Shown: one piece after another, positions 6,397-14,880 of the stretch | Position numbering within the stretch: the stretch's first letter is position 1 | Layout: each line of letters begins with the position of its first letter | Notes under the pieces: generated by a model | Databases searched by the model: none | Seen by the model: the letters and a program-made list of their open reading frames with translations, nothing else | What the model was told of the DNA's origin: nothing | Program-made: the position numbers and the translations under genes | Origin: Actinomyces sp. HMSC035G02 | GTDB lineage: Bacteria; Actinomycetota; Actinomycetes; Actinomycetales; Actinomycetaceae | DNA length: 33,725 nt | Assembly: GCA_001838165.1 (NCBI GenBank) | Contig: KV835886.1 | Location: 1 to 33,725, forward strand | Reading direction: 5' to 3'

Positions 6397-7419
6397 ATGA
6401 TTGACCTCACCGGGGTGTCCAAGGTCTACCCCGTGAAAAACGGCGGCCAAGTCGTCGCGCTCGATGGGGTGAACCTGCACGTCGATCGCGGCTCGATCCA
6501 CGGGATCGTCGGCCGTTCTGGCGCGGGTAAGTCCACGCTCATCAGGTGTCTGACGGCCCTGGAGAAGCCCACCGAGGGCCACATCGTCGTCGACGGCCTC
6601 GACCTGGCGACGCTGTCGGGTTCCGCGCTGCGCGCCGCTCGCCGCCGTATCGGCATGGTGTTCCAGGCCGCGAACCTCCTGGACGCTCGCACCGCCGCCG
6701 ACAACATCGGCTACCCGCTGAAGCTCGCGGGCGTGCCTCGTGCGCAGCGCCGTGAGCGCGTCGAGGAGCTCCTTTCGCTCGTGGGCCTCGAAGGCCGCGG
6801 CGACTCCTACCCGTCCCAGCTGTCGGGTGGCCAGCGTCAGCGCGTCGGCATCGCCCGCGCCCTGGCCGACAACCCCGCCGTGCTCCTGTGCGACGAGCCG
6901 ACCAGTGCGCTCGACACCGAGTCGACCGCTCAGATCCTCTCCCTGCTGCGCCACGTGCGCGACGTCGCCGGCGTCACCGTCGTCGTCATCACCCACGAGA
7001 TGGCCGTCGTCCGCGAGATCTGCGACTCCGTGACCCTCCTCGGCCACGGTCAGGTCCTGCAGACCGGCCCCCTCGAAGAGGTCGTGGCCGACCCCTCGAC
7101 CCCGCTCGCCCGCGAACTGGTCCCCATGCCGGTCGTCGAGTCGGTTCCGACGGAATCCGCCGACAGCCGCTTCGAACCAAATGCGGCGGGCACCGTCCTC
7201 CTCGACGTCGTCTTCACCTCGCACCCGGGAGTGCCCACGGGCGCCACGGTCCTGCACCTGGCCTCGTCCATGGGCGCTGACGTGACCGCGGGAACCTTCG
7301 AGTCCCTCGGCAGCGTGCAGGTGGGGCGCCTGGCCCTGACCGTCCCCGCGTACCACGCTGACAAGATCATCGAGCAGCTGCGCAAGAACAACGTCCACGC
7401 GGAAGTGAGGGACCAATGA
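6397..7419 (+). CDS. metN: Methionine ABC transporter ATP-binding protein
   Basis: 340 aa ATPase of the MetNIQ importer for methionine. Walker A is GRSGAGKS at about 39-46, the ABC signature is LSGGQRQRVGIARAL, Walker B is VLLCDEPTSALD, and the H-loop is VITHEM. The C-terminal ~80 residues form the ACT-like NIL domain, which in MetN binds methionine and mediates transinhibition. The ATG at 6397 was chosen over ATG 6391 because GGAG at 6387-6390 abuts the first ATG but is correctly spaced from the second. The stop overlaps the metI start by 4 nt. The complete metN-metI-metQ order supports methionine as substrate. Confidence 0.95.
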   Translation: MIDLTGVSKVYPVKNGGQVVALDGVNLHVDRGSIHGIVGRSGAGKSTLIRCLTALEKPTEGHIVVDGLDLATLSGSALRAARRRIGMVFQAANLLDARTAADNIGYPLKLAGVPRAQRRERVEELLSLVGLEGRGDSYPSQLSGGQRQRVGIARALADNPAVLLCDEPTSALDTESTAQILSLLRHVRDVAGVTVVVITHEMAVVREICDSVTLLGHGQVLQTGPLEEVVADPSTPLARELVPMPVVESVPTESADSRFEPNAAGTVLLDVVFTSHPGVPTGATVLHLASSMGADVTAGTFESLGSVQVGRLALTVPAYHADKIIEQLRKNNVHAEVRDQ

Positions 7420-8147
7420 CCGCCGCACACACTGCCGCTTACGCGCTGGCGCTCCTGCCTGCGGGCAAGGGTGACCCGACGTGGCTGGAAAACGATGCCC
7501 TGAGGAAGCAATTCATCCCAGCTATCTTCGAGACGCTGCAGATGGTGGGTCTGTCCACCCTCTTCGCGGTCATCATTGGCACGCTCATTGGCCTCGTCCT
7601 GGTCCAGACCGGCAAGGGCGGCCTCACCCCGAACAAGGGCGTGTACCAGGCCGTGTCCTTCGTCGTGAATATCGTGCGTTCCCTGCCCTTCATCATCGGC
7701 ATCATCGTGCTGATTCCCGTCACGAAGGCGATCGTCGGTCGCTCGACTGGCTCCATGGCCACGGTCGTGCCCCTCGTCATCCTCTCCGCGCCCTTCTTCG
7801 CGCGCCTCGTGGAGACGAACCTGTTGGCCGTCGACCCCGGAAAGATCGAGGCCGCACAGATGATGGGTGCCTCCAACCGTCAGATCCGCTGGGGCATCCT
7901 CATTCGCGAGGCCATGCCGGCCCTCATCCAGTCCATCACGACCCTGGCGATCACCCTGATCGGCTACTCCGCGATGGCGGGCGCCGTCGGCGGCGGCGGC
8001 CTGGGCCAGATGGCCATCAACTACGGATACAACCGCTGGCAGACCGACGTCATGATCTCCACCGTCGTCGCCATCATCATCATCGTGCAGATCATCCAGC
8101 TGATCGGCGATATCCTCTCGCGCCTGGTCGACCACCGCGCGCGCTGA
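7416..8147 (+). CDS. metI: Methionine ABC transporter permease
   Basis: 243 aa permease with about five predicted membrane helices. The EAA coupling-loop motif (EAAQMMGASNRQI) near residue 148 contacts MetN. The family-typical ETLQMVGLSTLFAVIIG precedes helix 1, and the GYSAMAGAVGGGGLG stretch sits near the periplasmic gate. The start ATG is embedded in the metN stop (ATGA), giving translational coupling. It is followed after 70 bp by the binding lipoprotein. Confidence 0.95.
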   Translation: MTAAHTAAYALALLPAGKGDPTWLENDALRKQFIPAIFETLQMVGLSTLFAVIIGTLIGLVLVQTGKGGLTPNKGVYQAVSFVVNIVRSLPFIIGIIVLIPVTKAIVGRSTGSMATVVPLVILSAPFFARLVETNLLAVDPGKIEAAQMMGASNRQIRWGILIREAMPALIQSITTLAITLIGYSAMAGAVGGGGLGQMAINYGYNRWQTDVMISTVVAIIIIVQIIQLIGDILSRLVDHRAR

Positions 8148-8217
8148 CAGACCCCGGTCAGGCCACCCGGCCCCGACCATTCATCCCATCCAGTACACAG
8201 AAGAAAAGAGAACCATC

Positions 8218-9051
8218 ATGCGTCACCGCTCTCTCGCAGCCATCGGCCTGGCGGCCGTTGCCACCCTGGGCCTGGCGGCCTGCGGCGGCGGCTCCACCTC
8301 CTCGGATGCTTCCGGCTCTTCCTCGGACGTTGTGACCCTGACCGTGGGCGCGACCCCCTCGCCCCACGCGAAGATCCTCACCTACATCAACGACAACCTG
8401 GCCGAGGCCGAGGGCATCAAGCTCAAGATCGTTGAGTACACCGACTACGTCCAGCCCAACACTGCGCTGAACGACGGCGACCTGGATGCTAACTTCTTCC
8501 AGACCGTCCCCTACCTGGAGAACGCGGAGAAGCAGTTCGACTACAACTTCGAGGCCGGCGAGGGCATCCACCTCGAGCCCCTCGGCGTGTTCTCCAACAA
8601 GCACAAGTCTCTCGACGAGCTGCCCGACGGCGGCACGATCGGCATCATCTCCGACACGGCCAACCAGGCCCGTGCGCTCGAGCTCCTGGCCACTCAGGGC
8701 CTCGTCTCGATCCCTGAGGGCGACGGCGACGTCAACATCAACACCGTCACCAAGCTGAAGAACTTCGACTTCCGCGAGGTCGAGGGCCCGCAGCTGGTCC
8801 GCTCGCTCGACGACTTCGACTACGCGGTCATCAATGGCAACTTCGCCCAGGAGGGTGGCAAGTCCATCTCCGGTGACGCGCTCGTCGTTGAGTCCCCCGT
8901 GGACAACCCGGCCGTGAACGTCCTCGTGTGGAAGAGTGATTCCAAGAAGACCGACGCCATCGCGAAGCTCGAGAAGCTCCTGCACTCCGATCAGGTGAAG
9001 CAGTACATCGAGCAGACCTGGTCGGACGGCTCGGTCATCCCGGCGTTCTGA
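8218..9051 (+). CDS. metQ: Methionine-binding lipoprotein
   Basis: 277 aa NlpA/MetQ-family substrate-binding protein anchored outside the membrane. A type II signal peptide ends in the lipobox LAAC at 19-22, with Cys22 as the lipidated residue, followed by a Gly/Ser linker. The mature domain contains family motifs DYVQPNTALNDGDLDANFFQ, GIISDTANQARAL and VINGNFA. A purine-rich AAAAGAGAA lies upstream of the ATG. It completes the importer. D- or L-methionine specificity cannot be told. Confidence 0.95.
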   Translation: MRHRSLAAIGLAAVATLGLAACGGGSTSSDASGSSSDVVTLTVGATPSPHAKILTYINDNLAEAEGIKLKIVEYTDYVQPNTALNDGDLDANFFQTVPYLENAEKQFDYNFEAGEGIHLEPLGVFSNKHKSLDELPDGGTIGIISDTANQARALELLATQGLVSIPEGDGDVNINTVTKLKNFDFREVEGPQLVRSLDDFDYAVINGNFAQEGGKSISGDALVVESPVDNPAVNVLVWKSDSKKTDAIAKLEKLLHSDQVKQYIEQTWSDGSVIPAF

Positions 9052-9120
9052 TTCACGAGGCCGGGGCGCGCTGGCGCCGAGGCTGACGGAACGCAGGGCC
9101 GAGAGGCTCGCATAGATAAA

Positions 9121-9160
9121 CGGGTGGGCCCCGGAACCGTAAGGTTCCGGGGCCCACCCG
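9121..9160. terminator. Strong hairpin between convergent metQ and yagU
   Basis: Perfect 18-bp stem (9121-9138 with 9143-9160) and a GTAA tetraloop. It sits between two convergent genes and so probably serves both. The U-tract is poor on either side. Confidence 0.75.
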
Positions 9161-9182
9161 TCTGTCCACGCAAGCGGATGTA

Positions 9183-9737
9183 TCAGTTGGTGCGAGACTC
9201 GAGCGGGAACTCGGCGTCCGGCTCGTGCGTGATGCGGTTACGCATGTCGCGGCGGAAGACTTCGATGACCCACAGCCAGATGATGTGGCCGAAGAACTCG
9301 GAGAAGTGCTCCGCGAAGGGCTGGTTCCAGGGTGCCGGGACGGTGCCCATCAGCGGCATGAGGACGACGTGGAAGGCCACGTAGACGAAGATGCCGAAGG
9401 CGGCACCCTGCCAGAGCTTGATCTGCGGGAAGCGCTCGGCCAGCACGCAGTAGATGACCGCGAAGGCGATCGAGAACGCGAAGTGGACGATGAAAGAGAC
9501 CCAGGGGAGTCCTTCGTTACCGTTGAAGGTGTAGGACATGTGGGTGACGCTCTCCGGGAGACCCAGCTGCTGGAGCAGCTCCTGGGGCGGGTTGGTGGCG
9601 TTGCGCTCGGGCGTACGCGGAGGCAGCGGCACCTCCCATCCGAACTTCACGATGGCGGAGACGATACCGCCGAGAACACCTGCGATTGCTGCCACGCCGT
9701 AGCGGCGGCGCTTGGGATTGGTCTGAATGAGTGCCAT
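9183..9737 (-). CDS. yagU: YagU family inner-membrane protein (DUF1440)
   Basis: 184 aa. As recalled, it matches E. coli YagU end to end: the N-terminal RRRYGVAAIAGVLGGIVSA and VKFGWEVPLPPRTPE, the middle FPQIKLWQGAAFG, and the C-terminal RDMRNRITHEPDAEFPL. It has about four hydrophobic segments. YagU has been linked to acid resistance in E. coli; its molecular function is unclear. It is shorter than the E. coli protein in the loop after VPLPPR. The ATG at 9735-9737 gives the conserved N-terminus. It stands alone between hairpins that end the metQ and upp transcripts. Confidence 0.88.
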   Translation of the reverse strand: MALIQTNPKRRRYGVAAIAGVLGGIVSAIVKFGWEVPLPPRTPERNATNPPQELLQQLGLPESVTHMSYTFNGNEGLPWVSFIVHFAFSIAFAVIYCVLAERFPQIKLWQGAAFGIFVYVAFHVVLMPLMGTVPAPWNQPFAEHFSEFFGHIIWLWVIEVFRRDMRNRITHEPDAEFPLESRTN

Positions 9738-9877
9738 GTGACAAGCATGAAATGCGCGTAGGGCATTTTCGAGGCCTTGGGGCGCTTAGCGCCGAAGGTC
9801 ACACGGGAGTGTGATCAGTGAAAACGGGCCGCAAATAGCCAAGTCGGTTAATTTGCGTCTTTATTGTTGAGTAAATA

Positions 9878-9919
9878 CGAGGGGTGGGTGCGGGACTTTC
9901 ATCCCGCACCCACCCCTCG
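9878..9919 (-). terminator. Terminator hairpin downstream of upp
   Basis: Perfect 18-bp stem (9878-9895 with 9902-9919) and a six-base loop. It begins about 58 bp after the upp stop on the minus strand. The sequence after it on that strand is A/T-rich (TATTTACTC). Confidence 0.75.
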
Positions 9920-9976
9920 TGTGGCGTTAGCTGCGTCGCACCCCGGCGCTGCGATGCGCGAGGAGTGCGTGCCTCG

Positions 9977-10615
9977 TCAGTCGATGATTCCGTACAGGCG
10001 GTCGCCCGCGTCGCCTAGGCCGGGGACGATGTAGGACTTCTCGTTGAGGTGATCGTCGACGGCGGCGACAACGACGTTCACGTCGGCGCGGTCGCCGATC
10101 GCCTCCTCGAGGGTCTTGATGCCCTCGGGAGCGGCCAGGATGCACACGCAGGTGACGTCCTTAGCGCCGCGCTCGAAAAGGTAGTTGGTGGCGGCGACCA
10201 TGGTGTGGCCGGTGGCCAGCATCGGGTCCAGCACGAAGCACTGGCGGCCCGACAGGTCGTCCGGCAGGCGGTTCGCGTAGGTCTCGATCTCCAGGGTGTC
10301 CTCGTCGCGACGCATGCCCAGGAAGCCGACCTCGGCGGTGGGCAGCATGCGGGTCATGCCCTCGAGCATGCCCAGGCCTGCGCGCAGGACGGGGACCACG
10401 ATCGGGCGAGGCTCGGAGAGCTTCAGGCCGACGGTGGGGGCAACCGGGGTCTGGATGGGGGTCTCGGTGACGGCCACTTCGCGCGTCGCCTCGTAGGCGA
10501 GCAGGGTGACCAGTTCGTCCACGAGCTGGCGGAACGTCGCCGACGGCGTTTCGCGATCGCGCAGGACGGTGAGCTTGTGGGTGATCAGGGGGTGATGAGC
10601 AACGTGGAGGCGCAT
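9977..10615 (-). CDS. upp: Uracil phosphoribosyltransferase
   Basis: 212 aa, the standard length. It converts uracil and PRPP to UMP in pyrimidine salvage. The PRPP-binding loop is [11 protein letters not shown], the uracil-binding C-terminal motif is GDAGDRLYG, and the conserved [13 protein letters not shown] and RDEDTLE are present. The N-terminus [15 protein letters not shown] is typical of the family. The ATG at 10613-10615 is preceded by AAGG at a long distance and no strong Shine-Dalgarno. It is divergent from tadA and works with UraA, encoded at the left end of the window. Confidence 0.96.
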   Translation of the reverse strand: MRLHVAHHPLITHKLTVLRDRETPSATFRQLVDELVTLLAYEATREVAVTETPIQTPVAPTVGLKLSEPRPIVVPVLRAGLGMLEGMTRMLPTAEVGFLGMRRDEDTLEIETYANRLPDDLSGRQCFVLDPMLATGHTMVAATNYLFERGAKDVTCVCILAAPEGIKTLEEAIGDRADVNVVVAAVDDHLNEKSYIVPGLGDAGDRLYGIID

Positions 10616-10828
10616 GGTTATAGGCTACCTTGTTCGTCCGCTGGCGCGCATCCAGTGTGTCGAACGCGAAGCTAGGGTCTCGTGCGTGCTGGCGCCGCGC
10701 TCGGTGGTGGCCTGGATCGGCGGCGCGTTGGGTCTCGTGTCAAGCTCATCCGTCACACGAGCATCACGAGTCACGATGGACTCCAACTACCCCAACAGTG
10801 ATTTGGCCGGTAAGCTAGGAGGGTGACC

Positions 10829-12190
10829 GTGAATGAGCAGTACCGCGAAGCAATGGGCAAGGCCCTCTTCCTGGCCAACCGCGCCCGCGAAACGGGAGAC
10901 GTTCCCGTCGGAGCCGTCGTCGTCGACGAGGATGGCCGCATCATCGGACGCGGGTGGAACTGCCGGGAGGCCAACCACGACCCCTCAGGTCACGCCGAAA
11001 TCGTCGCCCTGCGTGAGGCCGGCCGCGCCAGGGGTACGTGGCGCCTGACCGGCTGCACGCTCATCGTCACCCTGGAACCCTGCACGATGTGCGCGGGCGC
11101 CATCCTTGCCTCTCGCATCGACCGCGTCGTCTTCGGCGCCTGGGACCCCAAGGCCGGCGCCGCCGGATCCCTGCGCGACGTCCTGCGCGACGCCCGCATG
11201 CCCCACCCGACCGAGGTCATTGGCGGCGTCCTCGCCCAAGAGGCCGCCATGCAGCTGCGCTCCTTCTTCCTCGGCTGCCGCACGCCCGACGAAATGCCCG
11301 TCATCCAGGCTCCCGTCCACGAGCCCAGCGACCTGGTCGCGCCCATCGTCGTCCCGTACGAGGAGGACGACGCCCCCGAGCAGGTCAGCGAGGAAGCCCC
11401 CCGTGAGGAAGCCACTCACGATGAGGGCGTTCCCGCGCAGCTCGTTACCCCCGAGCCTCCGGCCGCCCCCGCCGCGCCCGCTCCTTCCGACGAGGACCCC
11501 CGCTCTGGGGCGTTCCCCGTGCCTCCCCGCCACGGCCGGGTCAGCCACCGTGGCACCGAGGCCTCGCCCCTGCCTCGTCGAGTGGGCCGCCCATTCTCCG
11601 AGCGCGTCTCCGGTAACGCCGACAACCCCGCCGACATCCCCGCGGGCGAGTCGATCGAACCCGGTGCCTCCGCGGCGGCTCCCGTCTCGCAGCAGCCCTA
11701 CCGCAGCGCCGCCCCCGTTCTGCCGGCAGTCTCGCCGAGTACGACGCGCGGTCCCATCACGCGCTCCGTCCCCCAGATTCGACCCGTCCACGTGCACCCC
11801 TCCGCGTCCGTGCCCGAAGGCCTCTACACGCCCGCCCAGCCCGGCCGTCCCGTGGCTCAGCCGCTGCGCGATAGCGCGCCCCGGCCTCGCAGCGCTGAGC
11901 CCGTCGTCGCACCCGCGCCCACGGAGCCTCCGGCCCCTGTCGTACAGGCCGCTCCCACCCCCGTCGAGGAGCAGCCCGCGCCGATCCCCGCGCCGCCCGC
12001 GTTCCCGCAGCGCGCCACGTCGCGCCAGAGCGCGCGCCCGCAGCGCCCCCTCCCGCAGGCTTTCGAACCCGAGCCCGCGCGCCGCGTCGACTACGAACTG
12101 TCCCCGCGCCAGTTCAACGACGTCGACCCCATCACCTCCGGGATTCGCGTGCGCCGCTCCGCGCGCCGCCGCGGCAACGCTCGTCACTGA
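10829..12190 (+). CDS. tadA: tRNA(Arg) A34 adenosine deaminase TadA with long Pro/Ala-rich C-terminal extension
   Basis: Residues 1 to about 155 form a complete TadA domain. HAEI (H55, E57) and PCTMC (C85, C88) supply the zinc ligands and catalytic Glu, and GDVPVGAV precedes them. It deaminates A34 to inosine in tRNA-Arg(ACG), a tRNA encoded at 3613 in this window. The remaining ~298 residues are low-complexity, rich in Pro, Ala, Arg and Glu, and end in a basic tail (RRSARRRGNARH). Bacterial TadA is normally about 150-170 aa, so the tail is exceptional. The frame stays open through the tail with neighbour-like codon use and runs to 1 nt before moaB, which argues against a sequencing artefact. 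The second GTG (10829) was chosen because AGGAGG (10817-10822) is spaced six bases from it but touches the first GTG (10823). Confidence 0.9.
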   Translation: MNEQYREAMGKALFLANRARETGDVPVGAVVVDEDGRIIGRGWNCREANHDPSGHAEIVALREAGRARGTWRLTGCTLIVTLEPCTMCAGAILASRIDRVVFGAWDPKAGAAGSLRDVLRDARMPHPTEVIGGVLAQEAAMQLRSFFLGCRTPDEMPVIQAPVHEPSDLVAPIVVPYEEDDAPEQVSEEAPREEATHDEGVPAQLVTPEPPAAPAAPAPSDEDPRSGAFPVPPRHGRVSHRGTEASPLPRRVGRPFSERVSGNADNPADIPAGESIEPGASAAAPVSQQPYRSAAPVLPAVSPSTTRGPITRSVPQIRPVHVHPSASVPEGLYTPAQPGRPVAQPLRDSAPRPRSAEPVVAPAPTEPPAPVVQAAPTPVEEQPAPIPAPPAFPQRATSRQSARPQRPLPQAFEPEPARRVDYELSPRQFNDVDPITSGIRVRRSARRRGNARH

Positions 12191-12191
12191 C

Positions 12192-12683
12192 ATGATCCCC
12201 GCACGCGTCATTACGGTCTCGGACCGCTGCTCAGCCGGCCTCGCCGAGGATCTCTCCGGTCCCCTCGCCGCGCGTCTCCTCGCCGATCACGGCGTTGAGG
12301 CCTCGGTGCGCGTCGTCCCCGACGAGGTCGACGCCATTCGCGCCGCGATCACCGCGGCCGTGGAGGACGGCGCCCGCTTCGTGTTCACGACCGGCGGGAC
12401 CGGCCTCGCGCCCCGCGACGTCACCCCCGAGGCCACCGAGCCTCTCCTCGCCACCCGCATCGACGGCCTGGCCGACGCGATTCGGCGCCGAGGCGAGGAA
12501 AAGGTCGCCTCCGCAGCCCTGTCGCGAGGCCTCGTCGGCGTGACCGCGCGATCCCCCGAGGGTGCCCTCGTCGTCAACGCGCCCGGCTCGCGCGGCGGCG
12601 TCACCGATGCCGTGGCCGTCATCGGCCCTCTCGTCGCCCACATCATCGACCAGCTCGCGGGCGGCGACCACCCGCGCGCATAA
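12192..12683 (+). CDS. moaB: MoaB/Mog family molybdenum cofactor protein
   Basis: 163 aa, the length of single-domain MogA/MoaB proteins. Members bind molybdopterin; Mog-type enzymes adenylylate it before MoeA inserts molybdenum. Visible motifs are the N-terminal VITVSDRCSAG, the central FTTGGTGLAPRDVTPEA and the C-terminal VVNAPGSRGGVTDA. These match the GTG and PGSP-like binding loops. The ATG starts 1 nt after the tadA stop, so the two are probably co-transcribed. Whether it acts as a Mog adenylyltransferase or an inactive MoaB cannot be decided by eye. No other mog is present in the window, which makes the active role plausible. Confidence 0.88.
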   Translation: MIPARVITVSDRCSAGLAEDLSGPLAARLLADHGVEASVRVVPDEVDAIRAAITAAVEDGARFVFTTGGTGLAPRDVTPEATEPLLATRIDGLADAIRRRGEEKVASAALSRGLVGVTARSPEGALVVNAPGSRGGVTDAVAVIGPLVAHIIDQLAGGDHPRA

Positions 12684-12704
12684 AAGCCTGAAGTGACAAC
12701 GAAA

Positions 12705-12736
12705 AGGCCGCCCGGCGTACACGCTGTGGGCGGCCT
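12705..12736. terminator. Bidirectional terminator between moaB and moaC
   Basis: Arms AGGCCGCCC (12705-12713) and GGGCGGCCT (12728-12736) are perfect complements. A-rich sequence precedes them and T-rich sequence (CTTCGTCTTTTCG) follows. It lies between convergent genes. Confidence 0.82.
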
Positions 12737-12758
12737 CTTCGTCTTTTCGTAGGGGGCC

Positions 12759-13241
12759 TCAGTCCTGCGGATCCTCCGGGCGCACCCAGTCGCCGCTGCG
12801 GCCGCCCGACTTCGCCACGATCTTCGCCTCGCGGATGCGGGCGGAGCGATCCACGCCCTTGACCATGTCCACGATAGCGAGAGCCGCGACCGTCACCGAG
12901 GTCAGCGCCTCCATCTCCACGCCCGTGCGGTCGGCCGTGCGCACGGTCGCACGGATCGCCACGTGATCGTCCTCCAGGCTCAGGTCCACCGCGCAGCCGT
13001 GCACGCCAATCGTGTGCGCGAGGGGCAGCAGCTCGGGGACGCGCTTCGCCGCTGAAATGCCGGCCACGCGCGCCACCGCCAGCACGTCGCCCTTCGGGAC
13101 GGTGCCGTCACGCAGGGCCTGCATGACCTCGGGCGAGCAATCCACGCGGCACACGGCGCTCGCCTGGCGCACCGTCGGATTCTTCGCGGTCACGTCCACC
13201 ATGTAGGCGGCGCCGTCCTCGTTCAAATGCGTAAATTTCAC
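12759..13241 (-). CDS. moaC: Cyclic pyranopterin monophosphate synthase MoaC
   Basis: 160 aa, the usual MoaC length. It converts the MoaA product (3',8-cyclo-GTP) to cyclic pyranopterin monophosphate. Motifs are KGDVLAVARVAGISAAKRV, the active-site TGVEMEALTSVTVAALAI, and DMVKGVDRSARI, with the catalytic Asp and Lys conserved. One oddity is that the nearly invariant PLCHP segment reads PLAHT: the His is kept but Cys and Pro are replaced. A GTG start at 13239-13241 was chosen because GAGAGG lies about six bases upstream and the N-terminus MKFTHLNEDGAA fits the family. It is the second gene of a moeA-moaC unit on the minus strand. Confidence 0.93.
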   Translation of the reverse strand: MKFTHLNEDGAAYMVDVTAKNPTVRQASAVCRVDCSPEVMQALRDGTVPKGDVLAVARVAGISAAKRVPELLPLAHTIGVHGCAVDLSLEDDHVAIRATVRTADRTGVEMEALTSVTVAALAIVDMVKGVDRSARIREAKIVAKSGGRSGDWVRPEDPQD

Positions 13242-13275
13242 GGTTTTCCTCTCGTTAATTCTCTCTATGGTGGGG

Positions 13276-14553
13276 TCAGCCCACGAGCGGGACGACCGCC
13301 AGCTCCTGGCCGGCCTCGACCGCCTCGACGTCCGGCGCGACCACTCCGATTGCCTCTGCGTTCGCGAGCGAGGCCACCAGGTGCGACTTCGACCCCAGGG
13401 GGTGCACCGGCTCCACCCAGTGGGCCGCGGCCTCGTCCCCCTCTCCGGAGACGAAACGAAGCGGGATGAACTGTGTCTTCCCGGCCGGCGACTCCCAGCC
13501 CACGTGTGCGCGGGCGATGATGCCGCTCGGGACCGTGCCGCCCTGCTCGGGGGCGACGAGGCCGGACATGACCGCCAGCGCGCCCGCGACGTACATGTGG
13601 AACGTCGTAAAGACTGACACGGGGTTGCCGGGCAGGCAGATGACCGGCGTCTCGTGGCCGCCCGTGCCCACCTGCGTCGAGCCCACGCCCTGCGGGCCGC
13701 CCGGCTGCTGCGCGACGTGGTGGAAGCCCGCGTCCGTGCCAAGCGTCAGGCGCACGACCTCGAAGGCACCCGCCGAAATGCCGCCGGCCGTGAGGACCAG
13801 GTCGGCCTCCGGGGCCTCATTGAGGGCCGCGCGCAGCTCGGCTGGGGTGTCCCCCGTGCGCAGGTGCGCGACGACGCGCCCGCCGGCCTCCTCGACGAGG
13901 CCGCGCAGCAGGATGCCGTTCGAATCGGGAATCTGCCCGCGCTCGAGGGCCTCGCCGGCGCGCTTGAGCTCCGTGCCCGTCGACACGACGATGACGCGTG
14001 GGCGGGGCAGGACCGTGAGGGTGCCGTGCCCGACCGAGGCAGCAGCCGACAGGGCCGTCCCGTCCAGGATTCGGCCAGCCTCCAGGACCGGGGAGCCAGC
14101 TTCGAGAGCCTCGCCCGCCACGCGCACATTCGCGCCCAGCTTGGGGGCGACGCGGATCTCGACGGTGTCGGGCGCCTGAGCGATGCCCGCCGCATGGTCC
14201 GTGTCCTCGACTTTCACGACAGTGTCGGCGCCTTCGGGGATCGGCGCGCCCGTCATGATGCGCCAGGCCTGCCCCCGCTCGAGGCGATTCTCGCGGGTGT
14301 CGCCCGCTGGAATGTCGCCTGCGACGGGCAGAGTCCACGGGCCCTCGCCCTCCAGGTCATCGCGGCGCACCGCAAATCCGTCCATTGCGGAGTTCGTGAA
14401 CGGCGGGAGGGGGATCAGCGAGGAAACGTCGACCGCTAGGCGGCGACCCAGGCACTCCTCGACGGGGAGCGTGTCGTGGGGGAGGACGTGGCTGAGCGCC
14501 AGCGCCTCGATCAGCTCGCGATGCTGCGCGGTGGACAGGGCGGGATCGTGCAT
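13276..14553 (-). CDS. moeA: Molybdopterin molybdenumtransferase MoeA
   Basis: 425 aa. It inserts molybdate into adenylylated molybdopterin. Family motifs in order are LPPFTNSAMDGFAVR near 70-85, AGDIPAG, IMTGAPIPEGADTVV, the PRVIVVSTGTEL strand of the MoaB-like domain, GGISAGAFEVV, and LPGNPVSVFTTF. The GG-S-G-x-x-D segment carries Glu where Asp is usual. The ATG at 14551-14553 gives MHDPALSTAQH; upstream in-frame residues (His/Ala/Pro-rich) look non-coding. moaC follows after 34 bp on the same strand. Repeat copy A begins about 130 bp upstream of the start codon. Confidence 0.94.
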   Translation of the reverse strand: MHDPALSTAQHRELIEALALSHVLPHDTLPVEECLGRRLAVDVSSLIPLPPFTNSAMDGFAVRRDDLEGEGPWTLPVAGDIPAGDTRENRLERGQAWRIMTGAPIPEGADTVVKVEDTDHAAGIAQAPDTVEIRVAPKLGANVRVAGEALEAGSPVLEAGRILDGTALSAAASVGHGTLTVLPRPRVIVVSTGTELKRAGEALERGQIPDSNGILLRGLVEEAGGRVVAHLRTGDTPAELRAALNEAPEADLVLTAGGISAGAFEVVRLTLGTDAGFHHVAQQPGGPQGVGSTQVGTGGHETPVICLPGNPVSVFTTFHMYVAGALAVMSGLVAPEQGGTVPSGIIARAHVGWESPAGKTQFIPLRFVSGEGDEAAAHWVEPVHPLGSKSHLVASLANAEAIGVVAPDVEAVEAGQELAVVPLVG

Positions 14554-14880
14554 GTCACCAGTGTAGGGCCAGGTGGGGTGGGCGAGGCGTGCGGGGGCAT
14601 GTGCGTGCATGGTGTTGTGCGGTTGCTGTTCGGGTGGCTGGGCGTGGCCGTCTGCCTCGCGCCCGCTGCGCGAGGCGTGGGCTGGGTTGGGCGGTTGTAG
14701 CCCGTTTCAGTGGCCTGGACATGGGATGCAAGGGGGAATTGCAGCATTAGGAGCGTGACACGCCGACGACACGCCGTGATGGGACTTCTAATGCTGCCAA
14801 ACCCCCACTTACGTGGCCTGGTGGGCCTTCGTTGGCGCAGAGGAGACGGCATCTGACGGCGTTCGCCGGGTGCTGTGGAC
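14554..14880. other. Intergenic region with repeat copy A
   Basis: 327 bp without a gene between moeA and the DUF559 gene. Most of it is the structured repeat copy A (14684-14827). The remainder is GC-rich. No firm promoter for moeA was identified. Confidence 0.55.
14684..14827 (+). repeat. Structured ~145-bp repeat, copy A
   Basis: Homologous to 16040-16185 in direct orientation. Shared blocks are GGTTG...CGTTTCAG, GGCCTGGA, GGGGGAATTGCA, tandem GACACGCCG in the loop, ACCCCCAC and GTGGCCTGGTGGGCC. The arms GCAGCATTAG and CTAATGCTGC pair perfectly. They differ in sequence from the arms of copy B, which also pair, so the stem is conserved rather than the bases. It lies just downstream of the DUF559 gene. 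Confidence 0.85.

Noticed and set aside
11106..12191. Long upstream extension of the moaB frame (Ser/Pro/Arg-rich) overlapping tadA
   Set aside because: The tadA frame is supported by motifs and a Shine-Dalgarno. The overlapping frame has no motifs until the moaB ATG at 12192.
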